Shown one piece after another: positions 26,105-37,234 of a DNA stretch of 64,000 nucleotides. The DNA comes from Carettochelys insculpta. Taxonomy: Eukaryota > Chordata > Testudines > Carettochelyidae. The stretch's first letter is position 1. Each line of letters opens with the position of its first letter. The position numbers and the translations under genes are program-made. The notes beneath the pieces are model-generated. The model had not been told where the DNA came from. It was given only the letters and a program-made list of their open reading frames with translations, and did not search any database. Location of the stretch: positions 36,855,501 to 36,919,500 of the forward strand of contig NC_134145.1 of assembly GCF_033958435.1 (NCBI RefSeq), given 5' to 3'.

Positions 26105-27832
26105 TATAAGCATCTACTGCTTGACATACTATACAGAGTGAAAATTTGTCTGAGAAGAGATATCTAACAGATGTACCACATCTATCTATAACCGTCCAAA
26201 TACAGGACATGGCAGTGCATCATCATACTCTGTAGCTAATCAACTGGAGTCAATAATGAAACCCCCAGTTATTAAGTTTTTCTTACATCTTTCATTTTTC
26301 ACTGTTTGAAGGTGAATGCTAGGGCCTTATTTCCTGTGTCAGCACTACTAGGCCTTGTGTTTATTGCAGTACATTGTGCATAGCGGAGAAAAATGGTATG
26401 TTCGTTCAAAGAACAAACGGTGGTTTGTTGATTGCAATATTTTTGTATGGCATCTGCCTCTTCCTTTATTCCTCTGGTGCTTCATACATTGTTGGCCTCA
26501 GACAGGATTTTAGAACACAGCACTCCAAAGCAAATGAATCTCCAACATAGGCATAACTATTGATTGAACACTAACTAGGTGCAGCTCTTCCAAATTCTCC
26601 CTCAGCTAAATATCTGGCACCCATATTTTACAAGAACATGGAATATTTAAAACTGGTACTTGCAAAAATCTACAGACAGATCTCCTTAAGTGTCCATTCT
26701 TTTTTCTGGCTAAGTCCCTTCACGTACATGTGTAACCCACATTAATCTTAATGGAAGCTAAATGCCACCATGAAGGGGAAAATAGAACTCTTGTTGTTAT
26801 CTTAATGAATATTTTTGTATTCAGTATTGCACAGCAATAAGATTCAGTCTCCGTGCAGTTTCACATAACAAAAACAAGAAGCATCTAATCAATAAATAGA
26901 AAATCAAGTTACAGGGTCCCAATAGGTCCCTCTAAGAAGGATTTCTCTCTGAAATGTTCACGCTTCTCTAATGCTGATGCTTTTAATCCTTTCCTACCAG
27001 TGGGTCTAACATACTTACCATTTGCACTAATGTAAAAGGAATGAACATGTTATTACCAGGATATCCACTCTCCTCAAAGTAAGCTTTAGGAATATAAATT
27101 ATTTTCCCCAGGTGGCTGAAAAGCCACACAAGTTATTCATTTAAAAATTATTAGCATATAAAATCATTATTATCACTGCAGTTAATGTACAGTTCTCTGA
27201 CAACCTTTTTGACCATTACAATTAAGACAGGGAGCATCCTTAATGAAGTTACAAAACATATTGTTTATTAAATAGCTAATTATATCTTTAATTAACTTTA
27301 AATGTTATATCCAATGTAAAATTCATAAATCTCAAGACAAATGTCAGATACAGAGTATAGATTTTGCCTCTCTCTGGTGCTCCTAAACAACACTTTTAAT
27401 TTGCTCACAGGTTTCTATTTTATGTAAATGTGCTCTTCAAATTACTTTCCATTACCCAATTCAAAAGCCTCTAGCATAAATTAAAAAAGGAGCTTCTAGT
27501 TTTCTTTTCTTTTTCTTTCTTTTTTAAACAAATTTAGCTTTCATGAAATGCAAGTAATTGGTAGTTCTAGCAAATGCAGCCTTTTTATTAATCCACAGGG
27601 GGTAAGAATTCAGTTTTCTATTGGTGTCTAAAATCAGTTTTATGAGAATGGAGAAGAGATTTTGGGTTAACAATAATCTTTTATATCCTTGTCTTCTTTT
27701 CAGGTGAGGAATAAAATTGCACAGAATTATCAAGGGTTTTTATGATATAGTTTAATGCCAATAAAAATGTATTGAGATGAACCTAAACATTCTGTACTGG
27801 ACAAACAAGATGGATCAGACATAACAATATCT

Positions 27833-28205
27833 GGCTGGGTATACACAGAGGAGTATTGCTGGCAGCTTCATGCTAATGAGCAGTCTCACAATTGCAAATG
27901 GCTGCTTAGTAGCATAATCCCACTGCTAATTAGCATAGCCATGCGAGATCTTGCTGCCCGCAGAAGCTGCTACCGGCAGTAAATAGGCCATGTAGGCATA
28001 AGGGGCTGGTGACAGAGGAGTTTTTTGCCAGCAGAGGCACATATAAATGGCTTGTTCACTGCTGGCAGCAGCTTCTGCTGTCAGCGAGAGCTCACTTGGC
28101 TATGTTAATTACCCATGTGATTATGCTAATGAGTGGCCATTTGCAATTGTGACACTTCTCATTAGCATGAAGCTGCCAGCAGTACCTCTTCATGTAGACC
28201 CAGCC
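27833..28205. mobile_element. PIF/Harbinger-type MITE, TSD TCT
   Basis: The ends are GGCTGGGTATACACAGAGG and the complement of GGCTGGGTCTACATGAAG. TCT flanks both sides (27830-27832 and 28206-28208). Arms of about 70 bp include GCTGGCAGCTTCATGCTAAT on both strands. Confidence 0.8.
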
Positions 28206-28437
28206 TCTGTATGCTGTTAATATATCAGTGATAACCCAAATGGCTCAGTAGTGGGGCTCAACCCTTGGAGGCACTGGAAGAGTTTAGCAGAGAATGCTCT
28301 TAATGCAGTAGTGAGCATGCTCAGCAATTCACGGGGTTGGGTTCTGCATGACTGAATGCACTGTCAGGGTATCATACAGGTGCTACTGAAGTAATGGTAA
28401 AACTCCCATTGATTTCAGCAAAACATGGATTTAGTCA

Positions 28438-28768
28438 AAACAAAAAGCAGTCAAGTAGCACTTTAAAGACTAGCAGAATAGTTTATTAGGTGAGCTTTCG
28501 TGGGACAGACCCACTTCTTCAGACCGTAGCCAGACCAGAACAGACTCAATATTTAAGGCACAGAGAACCAAAAACAGTAAGCAAGGAGGACAAATCAGAA
28601 AAAAATAATCAAGGTGAGCAAATCAGAGAGTGGAGGGGTGGGGGGGAAGATCAAGAATTAGATTGAGTCAAGTATGCAAACGAGCCCCTACAGTGACTCA
28701 GAAAGTTCCTATTTGACTGCTTTTTGTTTTGATAGTGTATAGACTAGCACGGCTTACTCTCTGTTACT
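28438..28768. mobile_element. Penelope-like element fragment, two-ended, 13-bp TSD
   Basis: The first about 280 bp is the inverted (minus-strand) copy of a PLE 3' region. It then switches abruptly near 28706 to the last about 60 bp of the same region in plus orientation (GACTGCTTTTTGTTTTG and onward). It therefore looks like a palindromic PLE whose middle was deleted. ATGGATTTAGTCA flanks both sides (28425-28437 and 28769-28781). The parent palindrome is recognisable at 58142-58871. Confidence 0.75.
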
Positions 28769-29642
28769 ATGGATTTAGTCATTTTTTATATTTCTTTTTT
28801 CATTAATTATTCGTATTAGTATGCATTTGCATTTCTGCAGTGCTTAGAAGCCCTAATCATGGCTCAACCCCCTCCCCCAAACCCATGTTGGCCCTTATAT
28901 AAACATTAATACCGTCAAATTTTCTAATGCCAACATGAGTTTATCATTCCATATTTTGACATGGTCTGCAACACTCAATTTCTGATACTTTTCACCATTT
29001 TTAAGGTCTATACAGTTGTTTAACATAACTATCACCCATACAGTCTTAAAATGAGCCTAAGCAGAGACAATTATTCAGTGTAACAGAAAAAGTAAAACAT
29101 TACTTGTGACACATGGGCAGCATTCAGTAATTGATAAAAGGTTGTTCATAAAAGGAAATCAGTGATGTTAACCTGACATTAAACAGGAAATGGTCTCATG
29201 TCAACACAGCTTAAACAGCCATTGTCATATTGAATTTGTACAAAATATTTTTATGCATGGTAAAAATCTTTTCCTGAAGAGTCATACACTGCTCCTGTTT
29301 CTCTTCATTGGGACTAGCTGTACATAAGTAAAGTAGAACTTAGCACCACCCGAGATTGTTTCATGAAGGAAGTTGATGCAGCTCATAGGGATCAGGTATA
29401 TCTGTAAAAGCAATCCAAAATGAACCAAACAAAAAAAGCTTTATTTTTTTATAGAAATCAAGATTAGGCTTAAAATTTTCTAAAGTAGATAAATGAATTA
29501 GGAGCCTAATTTCCATTTTAAAAGCTGAAGTGACTTCTGGAATTTAAGTTCCGTTTTAAGAGTCTAAGTACCTATGTCATGTTTGAAAGGGGGATTTGAG
29601 TTGTTAAGTAACTTAGGCAATTCTGAAAAAAAATCACCAGGG

Positions 29643-30110
29643 CAGGGGTCAGCAATCAAAATAGCAAGAAGAGCCATTTTTTTTCCAAATTCAGTAAAAG
29701 AACCTCAATAATTCAAGAGCCGCAATACATGTGAAGACAAGATGGTCCCTAATGAATAACATCAAACCATGCTTTTTGTAACCCCTTTTAAGAACAGTAC
29801 ACACAATGATTTGTAATGTGATATATGTTTACTGTGGGACATTTAAAACCTTTGTACATATTCTATTTGCCCACAATGTACATGTGTGTTTGTACCACTG
29901 CCTTCCTGACTTTCCTGAATCTTCTATCTCTCTGCAGGGTGCTAGTGCAGAGTGATTCAAAGTTTTAAGCTCACATAGTGTTTACTATTTAGATATGAAT
30001 TTTTCATTTTGAGGATTTTTTTTTTTACTTTGCAATTACAGTATTGGGAGCCACAAAGAAGTCCTTAAAGAGACGCATGCAGCTCCAGAGCTGCAGGTTG
30101 CAGACCCCTG
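29643..30110. mobile_element. hAT-type element, 468 bp
   Basis: The element starts CAGGGGTCAGCAATC and ends GGTTGCAGACCCCTG, a hAT-type inverted repeat. The flanking octamers CACCAGGG and CCCTAGGG agree at six of eight positions, so they are a decayed target duplication. No transposase was seen. Confidence 0.75.
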
Positions 30111-30916
30111 CCCTAGGGCTTGAAAATAAATCCTCTGACCCACTCACCAGTAATAAATTGAAAGGTTTCCTTTAGTCCGTCTTTTCATAAAAAATCTAGT
30201 CCTTACTAACAGCTTATACAATGCATTCATCTTTTCCCCCCAAACACTCACACTTGCAATTCCAACATAGGCCTCAATACAGCACACCTAGCAGGAAAAG
30301 GTTTTAGATAGTTCAATGGAATTAATATTTCCCTATATAGCACCCATAAAGCTATATATAGGGAGATAGCACAGCCTGAAGAGGGTACAAATTCAAATCT
30401 ATCAGACACCTATTGAACATAAGTTCATATAAAAGCTCCCTCCAAGCAGAATCTAGGGCAGCAGCCTAATAAAAGCCAAATCATCAGCCCTCTTCTCAGC
30501 AGCTGGTTCAAAGAAGTTCAGATTTTTTCTCACCAAGGCACCAGGCCAGGTCCTGACACATGAAGGCTTCAATCATGGTCTTTCATGCACATGCCCACCT
30601 GATAGGTATTTCAGCTTGTGGGTATTTTTTTTTTGTTTTATTTTTTTTAATGCTCTCAAACATAACATTCCTGGGATGAGAAGGAAGTGAGGTTTAACTT
30701 TAAACTGTGTATGATCCAGCACAGTGCTGTATTCACGTCCCAGTTATGCCAATGAGAGCAAAAGATACAAAGCACCTTACTTGAATGGTATGGTACAGTA
30801 GGGTATGGTAATGGTATGGCTTCTATTAATCTCCACATTCACCTCATGGTATATGAATGGCGCTATTTATTCACTTATTCACTCACTAAACTCTTCCATT
30901 GCACCACATCATCCAA

Positions 30917-31100
30917 GGAGGGGTAGCTCAGTGGTTTGAACATTAGCCTGCTAACCTAGGGTTGTGAGCTCAATCCTTGAGGAGGCCATTTAGGGATTGG
31001 GGTAAATAGATGTCAGGGATAGTGCTTGGCCCTGCCAAGGGGGTAGGGGACTGGACTAGATGACCTCCTGAGGTCCCTTCCAGTTCTAGATGTGTATCTC
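30917..31100 (+). mobile_element. tRNA-derived SINE of turtle type
   Basis: The head is tRNA-like, with a Pol III A box at 30924-30934 (TAGCTCAGTGG) and a B box at 30965-30975 (GAGCTCAATCC). The body runs into a tail with GATGACCTCCTGAGGTCC, a string shared with the 3' end of turtle CR1 LINEs. Such a tail would let the SINE borrow the CR1 reverse transcriptase. The overall order matches the Cryptodira SINE family as I know it. This is the best single clue to the organism. The copy is mutated. Confidence 0.85.
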
Positions 31101-31224
31101 CAATTATTATAAACTCTTGCTGAGTTATCAGCCACATAAGGAGACCAGAATTAAGCTGAAGACTTTGAAGATCCAAAAGGAAATCATCATACATTTGTCT
31201 TTCCTTCGCATATGATTTAAACTA

Positions 31225-31531
31225 CATGTGAACCTCTCTAGTCCGGTAACCTCTTGTCTGGCAACATCTATGGTCCAGCATGATTTTAGTTAGCTGAACG
31301 AGCAGGTATCATGGGTGTGGCCAAGCTTCCTATGGCCTCAGAAAGTTTATTTATAGACACAAGTTCTGACTCTGAGTGTTCTGTGCTGTTATTTGTCTCT
31401 GATTTACTCCTAAATGTCTTCTAGGAGCCCAATAAGCAGCAGAAGTGTTGGTAATGCTGCGAGATAATACTGACATCCTGTATTGGCATCAGTCAGGTAA
31501 TGAGGGTGCCAGACAAGAGAGGTTCAACCTG
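31225..31531. mobile_element. TA-target MITE, 307 bp
   Basis: The ends are CATGTGAACCTCTCTAGTCC and the complement of CAGGTTGAACCTCTCTTGTC. TA precedes (31223-31224) and follows (31532-31533). This is the uninterrupted relative of the element at 25579-26104. It is Tc1/mariner or pogo type by target site; the exact family is not assigned. Confidence 0.7.
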
Positions 31532-32043
31532 TATTAGTATGTCAGAAGCATCTTTCCTAAAGATCCCCTATAGTCAGGGGCAGTGCCTTTGTAATAAAAA
31601 AAAGAGGAGCTGGTACTTAGCTGGCTCCCCGCCCCTGTCCCCCAGCCAACCTGATGACTGGGGCTGGTAAGAGGCCAGGACTCAGTACTGGCAAGTACTG
31701 CCACAAAATAAGCACTGGTCATGGGTGCTGTAATATAATTACCATTCCTATGAAAAGGTTTACTCTCCATCAGCATATTCAGAAGCATTTCTCATGTCTA
31801 ATTGTGGATAGTTCTCCCCTCCCCCTCGCATATCCACATCTGGGACAGGGAGATATGGTCACCCTACCTTGAGATTTAGATAGTTTTTAATATTTGTTGG
31901 TTTTTAATTATATGTACAATAGTAGGTTCTTTTTTAAAATTTACTTAGCAACTTTAGTTGTGATGTAACGAAATGTTGAAATAAAAGATATAGACTGGCA
32001 TGGTTAGTTCTATATGAAAATTTTTGTTCTTTGGTTGACAAAA

Positions 32044-32250
32044 GAGAAGTTACTCACCTGTAGTAACGATGGTTCTTCGAGATGTGTCCCCATGGGTGCT
32101 CCACAATGGGTGTCGGGCTCACCTGGCGCCGCAGATCGGAATTCTTCTAGCAGTTTCTATTGGATCGCGCATGTGCCGACGCACGCCGCTCCCTTGCGCG
32201 CCCCCGGCCATGTGCGTGATCCGACCCCGCCAGTTCCTTGACCAACCGCC
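32044..32250. repeat. DIRS 1 left inverted terminal repeat
   Basis: The outer about 40 bases (starting GAGAAGTTACTCACC) are specific to the left end. The rest, from about GTGTCCCCATGGGTGC to CAACCGC, is repeated in inverted form at 35218-35395. Confidence 0.85.
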
Positions 32251-32308
32251 TCGGATGCTCCTGAAAAACACTAGACAGAGATCCGAAGCGCGGAGGATGG
32301 GCAGGTGG

Positions 32309-32409
32309 TGGAGCACCCACGGGGACACATCTCGAAGAACCATTGTTACTACAGGTGAGTAACTTCTCTTTCTTCTTCGAGTGGTCCCCGTGGGTGCTCC
32401 ACAATAGGT
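32309..32409. repeat. DIRS 1 internal complementary region
   Basis: The first half is the complement of the left outer end (through GGTGAGTAACTTCTC). It runs directly into the complement of the right outer end (TTCTTCTTCGAGTGGTCC). It thus spells the junction of a joined circle, the defining DIRS feature. Confidence 0.85.
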
Positions 32410-32451
32410 GACTACCCAGCAGTAACCCAAGTAAGGAGGTGGGTAATCGAT

Positions 32452-33507
32452 TCATGCGCAGCTTGCCCCTGAGAGGACTGCTGTCGACAGACGGGTATCC
32501 TCCTTGAATACCCGATGTAGGGCATAATGCTTGGCGAAGGTGTCGTAGGATGACCAGGTCGCCACTCTACATATGTCTTTTAACGTGATCCCCTAGAAGA
32601 AGGCTGTTGACGCCGCCACTGCCCTGGTGGAGTGAGCCCTAGGCGGGGCCAGCAAAGGGGTCTTTTGAAGCTCGTAGCACATTTTTATACAGGACACAAT
32701 GTGCTTTGAAATTCTCTGTGAAGAGAGGCCTTCCCCTTTTGACCTGGGAGTGAGAGACACTAGGAGCCTGTCCGTTTTCCGGAAGGACTTAGTTCTGTCT
32801 ATGTAAAAGGCCAACGCCTTTCTCACGTCTAGGAGATGTAGGCGCGCCTCCTTGCTGGAGCTGTGAGGCTTCGGGTAAAACGAGGGTAAAACTATTGGTT
32901 CGTTAAGATGGAACTCCGAGGAAACTTTTAGAATGAAGGCTGGGTGTAACCGTAAGGTAACCCCCTCCTTTGAGAACACTCTGCAGGGCGGCGTTGCCAT
33001 CACTGCTGCGAGCTCGCTCACCCTGCGGGCTGACGTAATCGCAAGGAGGAAGGTTGTTTTCATTGTAAGGAGTCGGAGGGGTACCGTGGCTCATGGTTCG
33101 AAGGGTGGTCCCGATAGCGTGCTGAGCACCAAGTCCAAATTCCATGATGGCGGAAGCGGTTTTCGAGGGGGGTAAAGGTTTACCAGCCCCTTCAAGAATC
33201 TTGTGACGATAGGGTGAGTGAATACAGTGGGCCCTTCCTCTGTATGCCAAAAAGCTGATATAGCAGTGAGGTGGACCTTTAGCAAGGATAGAGAAAGCCC
33301 GTCTCGTTTGAGGTCCAATAGGTATTCTAGTATTACGGTTATAGGAACGTCAAGGGGAGCTAACTGCTTGGCGGAACACCAGGCTGTAAATCCAGTCCAT
33401 TTCTGTTCATAAGTCCTTCTGGTGGAGGTCCTTTGGCTACACTCTAGAACTAGCTGTACTCCCTCCGTACACGTGCTCTCGAAGGCGCTGAGCCATGGAT
33501 TAACCAT
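32452..33507 (-). pseudogene. DIRS 1 tyrosine recombinase, two in-frame stops
   Basis: This would be the integrase that inserts a circular DNA copy by site-specific recombination. The start at 33507 (MVNPWLSAFES) opens the N-terminal, core-binding domain. The catalytic domain shows the first arginine in TSARRVSELAA near 33020, the HxxR motif in RAHSTRA near 32640, and the nucleophile tyrosine in KHYA near 32525. Two nonsense codons interrupt one otherwise continuous frame, at 33091-33093 between the domains and at 32593-32595 just after HxxR. The frame ends at 32452, close to the internal complementary region. Confidence 0.85.
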
Positions 33508-34712
33508 GCTTGTAGGCGCAGACCCTGAGGGTGCAGGTGCACTATGGACCCCTGAGCCTGCATGAGTAAGTCCGGCGCCACCGGTAGGGGAAGTGGTGGA
33601 CTATCCGACATGCGCAGAAGCAAGGGAAACCATTGTTGCCGGTCCCAAGTTGGGACTATGAGTATCATGCGAGCTCTCTCCCATCTGGCTTTCTGCAGAA
33701 CCTTGTGGATAAGCGTTGTGGGGGGAAACGCGTAGAGTAGAGGGCCCTTCCATGAAATCATGAATGCTTCCCCCAGGGACCCCCGCCCTATTCCTGCTCT
33801 GGAGCAGTACTGGGGACACTTGTACTGGGTGGCAAACAAATCGACTTGGAGAAACCTCCATGTATGAAATATGCGCCGTAGCAGGTCAGAGCAGATCTGC
33901 CATTCGTGCGTGAGTACAAAGCGCCTGCTCAGCTGATCTGCGTTCACGTTGTGAGCGCCCAGCAAGTACGAGGCTTTCAACGTTATGTTGTTGGCAATGC
34001 ACCAGTTCCACAATCGGACTGCTTCCGCACATAACGCACGGGATCGTGCCCCTCCTTGTCGATTGATGTAGAACATAGTGGAGGTATTGTTGGTATTGAT
34101 CCCGACTACTTTGCCATGCAGGTAATCTCGAAAATGTCTGCACGCGTTGAACACTGCTCTGAGCTCCAGTATGTTTATGTGCAGTGTCTGTTCCGCAGGG
34201 GACCATAGCCCTTGCGTCACCTTGCTGCCAATGTGCGCTCCCCATCCTATGTGGGAGGCGTCGGTAGTAAGAAAGATAGAAATTTGTGGTTGGTGAAAAT
34301 GCACCCCCACTAGCAGATTCTTGGGATTTTCCCACCATGCTAGGGATCTGCGCACCTCTGTCGTGGGCGACACTACCCTGTGGACAGTGTGGGATGCCGG
34401 TTTGTAAACACTCACCAGCCAATGCTGCAGGCTTTGCATGTGTAACCTGGCATTCTGTACCACAAACGTCACTGCTGCCATGTGCCCCAACAGCTGCAGG
34501 CATGTTAGGACCAGCACCGTGGGGCTGTACGTCATGACTTGCACCAGGGAGTTGGTGGCGCGGAAGCGGGCGTCAGGCAGGTATACTCTTGCTGTGATAG
34601 AATTTATGCGTGCCCCTATGAACTCTATATCTTGTCTGGGTTCAGTCTTTGACTTTGCGAGGTTGATAACTAGGCTTAGCGAAGTAAATGTGTTCGCGGT
34701 GACGCATATCAT
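33450..34712 (-). pseudogene. DIRS 1 RNase H and methyltransferase-like ORF
   Basis: A 420-codon frame remains open. It begins after RT motif C, covers the RT thumb (KSKTEPRQDIEFIGARI), and continues into RNase H. RNase H residues are visible as TTDASHIGWGAH, ILELRAVFNACRHF, INTNNTSTMFY and HNVNADQLSR, which carry the expected D-E-D-D acidic positions. After that comes a DIRS C-terminal domain with DLFAT, a YAFPPTTLIHKVL string and ILIVPTWDRQQWF, usually compared to Dam-type DNA N6-adenine methyltransferases. It overlaps the recombinase frame by about 60 bp. A one-base insertion near 34735 separates it from upstream RT. Confidence 0.8.
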
Positions 34713-34940
34713 GCGTAAGACCTCTGCCCTTTGAGGCCCCTTTCAGCAGACAGTCGTCCAGATATGGGAAAATAAACACCCCATGTCTGTGCAGGTAGGT
34801 TGATACCACTGCCAGGGTTTTGGTAAAGACTCTGGGTGCCGAGGTGACTCTCCCAGGCAGCGAATGCATTCACTATGCCCATCGGAGGCCGGCATAGCCT
34901 CGCAGCATGACTCACACTTCTTAAACCCTGAAGAGGCCAT
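34642..34940 (-). pseudogene. DIRS 1 gag N-terminus fused to RT motif B/C by deletion
   Basis: The start at 34940 gives a gag N-terminus with a cysteine motif (CESCCEA...CIRCLGES), matching the start of gag in the neighbouring element. Near 34845 the sequence jumps to reverse transcriptase (SAPRVFTKTLAV, then YLDDCLLKG, the catalytic motif C). The join puts the RT part in another frame, so no fused gag-RT protein can be made. The gap corresponds to about 2.8 kb (roughly 41340 down to 38575) of the full element. Confidence 0.8.
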
Positions 34941-35217
34941 CGCGGTGAGTCTTTACTGTTAATAGGGTACTTAGCCACTAATCAGTGCTTTCTAACCCAA
35001 AATAACATTCACCGGCCTGCGGGGCAGCGGACGGCTTAACTAGCCTTCTTGTCCACCCCTCTCTCCTTCGTTCTTCTTCTTTCTGCTGTCTAATATTCTC
35101 TTTCTTTCTCTTCTTTTTTTTTTTTTGATAGTGACAAAAACAAACAAACTACACGTAAAAACAACTATCTTATCTGTCTCTGGCTTTAGCCGGAGCGGAT
35201 TTCGTCTGCAGCCGATG

Positions 35218-35395
35218 GCGGTTGAGAAGGAACTGGTGGGGACGGGATCATGCACATGGCCGGGGGTGCGCAAGGGAGCGGCGCGCGTCGGCGCATGCGC
35301 GATCCAATAGAAACTGCTAGAAGAATTCCGATCTGCGGCGCCGGGCGAGCCCGACACCTATTGTGGAGCACCCACGGGGACCACTCGAAGAAGAA
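35218..35395. repeat. DIRS 1 right inverted terminal repeat
   Basis: This is the inverted counterpart of 32044-32250, from GGCGGTTGAGAAGG to the outer end CACTCGAAGAAGAA. In DIRS elements this 5' side of the transcript carries the promoter; I did not identify a specific box. Confidence 0.8.
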
Positions 35396-35723
35396 GCAAT
35401 AAATCCTCAAGAACAATTCTCCTAGCTTGTGGCTTTAGTGGATTATTTTAAAAATATGATGATAAAATAAATAAATACAACAAGAATGCCACACAAGAGA
35501 CAGACAAAAGAAATGGAGGATGTTATCGCTGACAAAGATAAGTAGGACTGGAGGAAAAATGCAAATTAATATTACTTTTCCGAACACACTGGGTTTATAC
35601 ATTCTAAAAGAAGTTTTCATAAAAAGTCAGATTATTTCACGAGTACTAGAAAACAAGCAAAAACAGTGCAATAGTTTTCCACCATAGTTCTTCATGTAAT
35701 CTATAAACTTGATCCTGCAAAAC
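35396..35723. other. Host spacer between the two DIRS elements
   Basis: About 330 bp of AT-rich DNA with no recognisable feature separates the elements. Confidence 0.6.
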
Positions 35724-35934
35724 GAGAAGTTACTCACCTGTGTAGTAACGATGGTTCTTCGAGATGTGTCCCCGTGGGTGCTCCACAGTAGGTGTCGGGC
35801 TCGCCCCGGCACCACAGCTCAGAAAATCTTCAGCAGTCTCCGTCGGGTCGCGCATGCGCTGATGCGCGTTGGCTCTTTGCACGCTTACGGTCACGTGCAC
35901 GATCTGGTCCCTGCCAGTTCCTGATCAACCGCTC
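35724..35934. repeat. DIRS 2 left inverted terminal repeat
   Basis: The outer end is GAGAAGTTACTCACCTGTG, specific to the left side. The shared part runs from about GTGTCCCCGTGGGTGCTCC to TCAACCGCT and is inverted at 41728-41908. Confidence 0.85.
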
Positions 35935-35993
35935 CGGACGCCCCTGAAAAACACACAAACAGAGCTCCAAAGTGGGGAGGAACGGGTGGGTAG

Positions 35994-36097
35994 TGGAGCA
36001 CCCATGGGGACACATCTCGAAGAACCATCATTACTACACAGGTGAGTAACTTCTCTTTCTTCTTCGAGTGGTCCCCATGGGTGCTCCACAGTAGGTG
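35994..36097. repeat. DIRS 2 internal complementary region
   Basis: It contains the complement of the left outer end (ending CAGGTGAGTAACTTCTC) directly followed by the complement of the right outer end (TTCTTCTTCGAGTGGTCC). It is equivalent to 32309-32409 in element 1. Confidence 0.85.
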
Positions 36098-36144
36098 ACT
36101 ACCCAGCAGTAACCCCCCCCCGAAAAAGGAGGTGGGTACCCGAT

Positions 36145-37234
36145 TTATGCACAGCTTGCCCGTGAAAGGACTGCTGTCGACAGGCGTGTATCCTCATCAA
36201 GCATCCTGTGCATGGCATAGTGCTTGGCAAAGGTGCTTGGCACCTGTGCATGGCATAGTGCTTGGCAAACCCTAGGAAGACCACGTCGCTGCTCTGCAGA
36301 TATCTCTCAGCGCGATGCTTTTGAAGAAGGCCGTTGACGCCGCCATCGCCCTGGTAGAGTGGGCTCTTGGCGGAACTGGCAGAGGAGTCTTGCAAATCTC
36401 GTAACGCAGTCTTATGCAAGACACAATGTGATTTGAAATCCTCTGTGAAGATAGCGCTTCTGCTTTTGACCTGGATGCAATGGACACCAGTAGTCTGTCC
36501 GTTTTCTGGAAAGGTTTAGTTCTATCGATGTAGAAGGCCAGTGCCCTTCTTACGTCAAGTAAGTGCAACCGTGCCTCTTCATTTGAGTTGTGAGGCTTAG
36601 GATAGAACGAGGGCAGCACTATTGGTTCGTTGATATGAAAGTCTGAAGAGACCTTCGGAACGAAGGCTGGGTGTAATCGTAAGACCACCGCTTCTTTTGA
36701 GAAGATCGTGCAGGGTGGTGTGGACATTATGGCCGCGAGTTCGCTCACTCTGCGAGCTGACGTGATTGCCAGGAGGAAAGTCGTTTTAATAGTAAGTAGT
36801 CAAAGGGGGACCGTAGCCAATGGTTCAAAGGGCGGTCCCGAGAGGGTGTGCAGAACTAGGTCTAAACTCCATGACGGCGGTATTGGTTTCCGAGGGGGGT
36901 ACAGATTCACGAACCCCTTTAGGAAACGCGAGACACCAGGATGGGCAAATGTAGTTGATCCATCCTCTTCATGCCGAAACACTGATATAGCCGCCAGATG
37001 CACCTTTACAGAGGATAGCAAAAGTCTGTTTTGTTTGAGATGTAGCAAATAATCCAGAATCATAGGTATGGTGGCGTCCTGGGGTATTGGTTGCCTGGAG
37101 GAACACCATTCGGAAAAACGCAACCATTTGTGCTGATAAGTCTTTCTGGTGGAAGTTCTCCGACTACATTCAAGGACTTGTTGTACTCCCTCTGAGCACG
37201 TAGTCTCTAAGGCGCTTAGCCATGGATTAGCCAT
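36145..37234 (-). pseudogene. DIRS 2 tyrosine recombinase, broken
   Basis: The start at 37234 (MANPWLSALET) matches element 1. The N-terminal domain runs to about 36805, followed by a TGA at 36800-36802. The catalytic part has the first arginine in TSARRVSELAA near 36745 and HxxR in RAHSTRA near 36358. Around the tyrosine (KHYA, near 36215-36260) a segment of about 37 bp is duplicated in tandem, creating a stop after ATWSS. The two copies of the tyrosine-coding segment lie in different frames. The upstream open frame reaching to 38155 is a shadow of pol and is not part of this gene. Confidence 0.85.
36208..36268. repeat. Local tandem duplication over the recombinase active site
   Basis: The string GCATGGCATAGTGCTTGGCA occurs twice, about 37 bp apart (near 36210 and 36247). 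Element 1 has a single copy at the equivalent place (32518-32540). The duplication lies over the codons for the catalytic tyrosine. Confidence 0.75.

Larger units (their letters stand above)
32044..35395 (-). mobile_element. DIRS retrotransposon 1, internally deleted (3.35 kb)
   Basis: This is a tyrosine-recombinase retrotransposon reading right to left. It has inverted terminal repeats at both edges and an internal complementary region next to the left repeat, the DIRS arrangement that serves circle formation and integration. Coding order on the minus strand is a gag N-terminus fused to late RT, RNase H with a methyltransferase-like domain, then tyrosine recombinase. About 2.8 kb of gag and RT, present in the neighbour at 35.7 kb, is missing, so this copy is non-autonomous. 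There is no obvious target duplication, as expected for DIRS. Confidence 0.9.

Noticed and set aside
30917..30990. Functional tRNA gene
   Set aside because: The tRNA-like head has mutated stems and continues into a SINE body with a CR1-like tail.
33886..34503. 205-codon minus-strand open frame in DIRS 1
   Set aside because: It is a shadow of the RNase H frame, which has the recognisable motifs.
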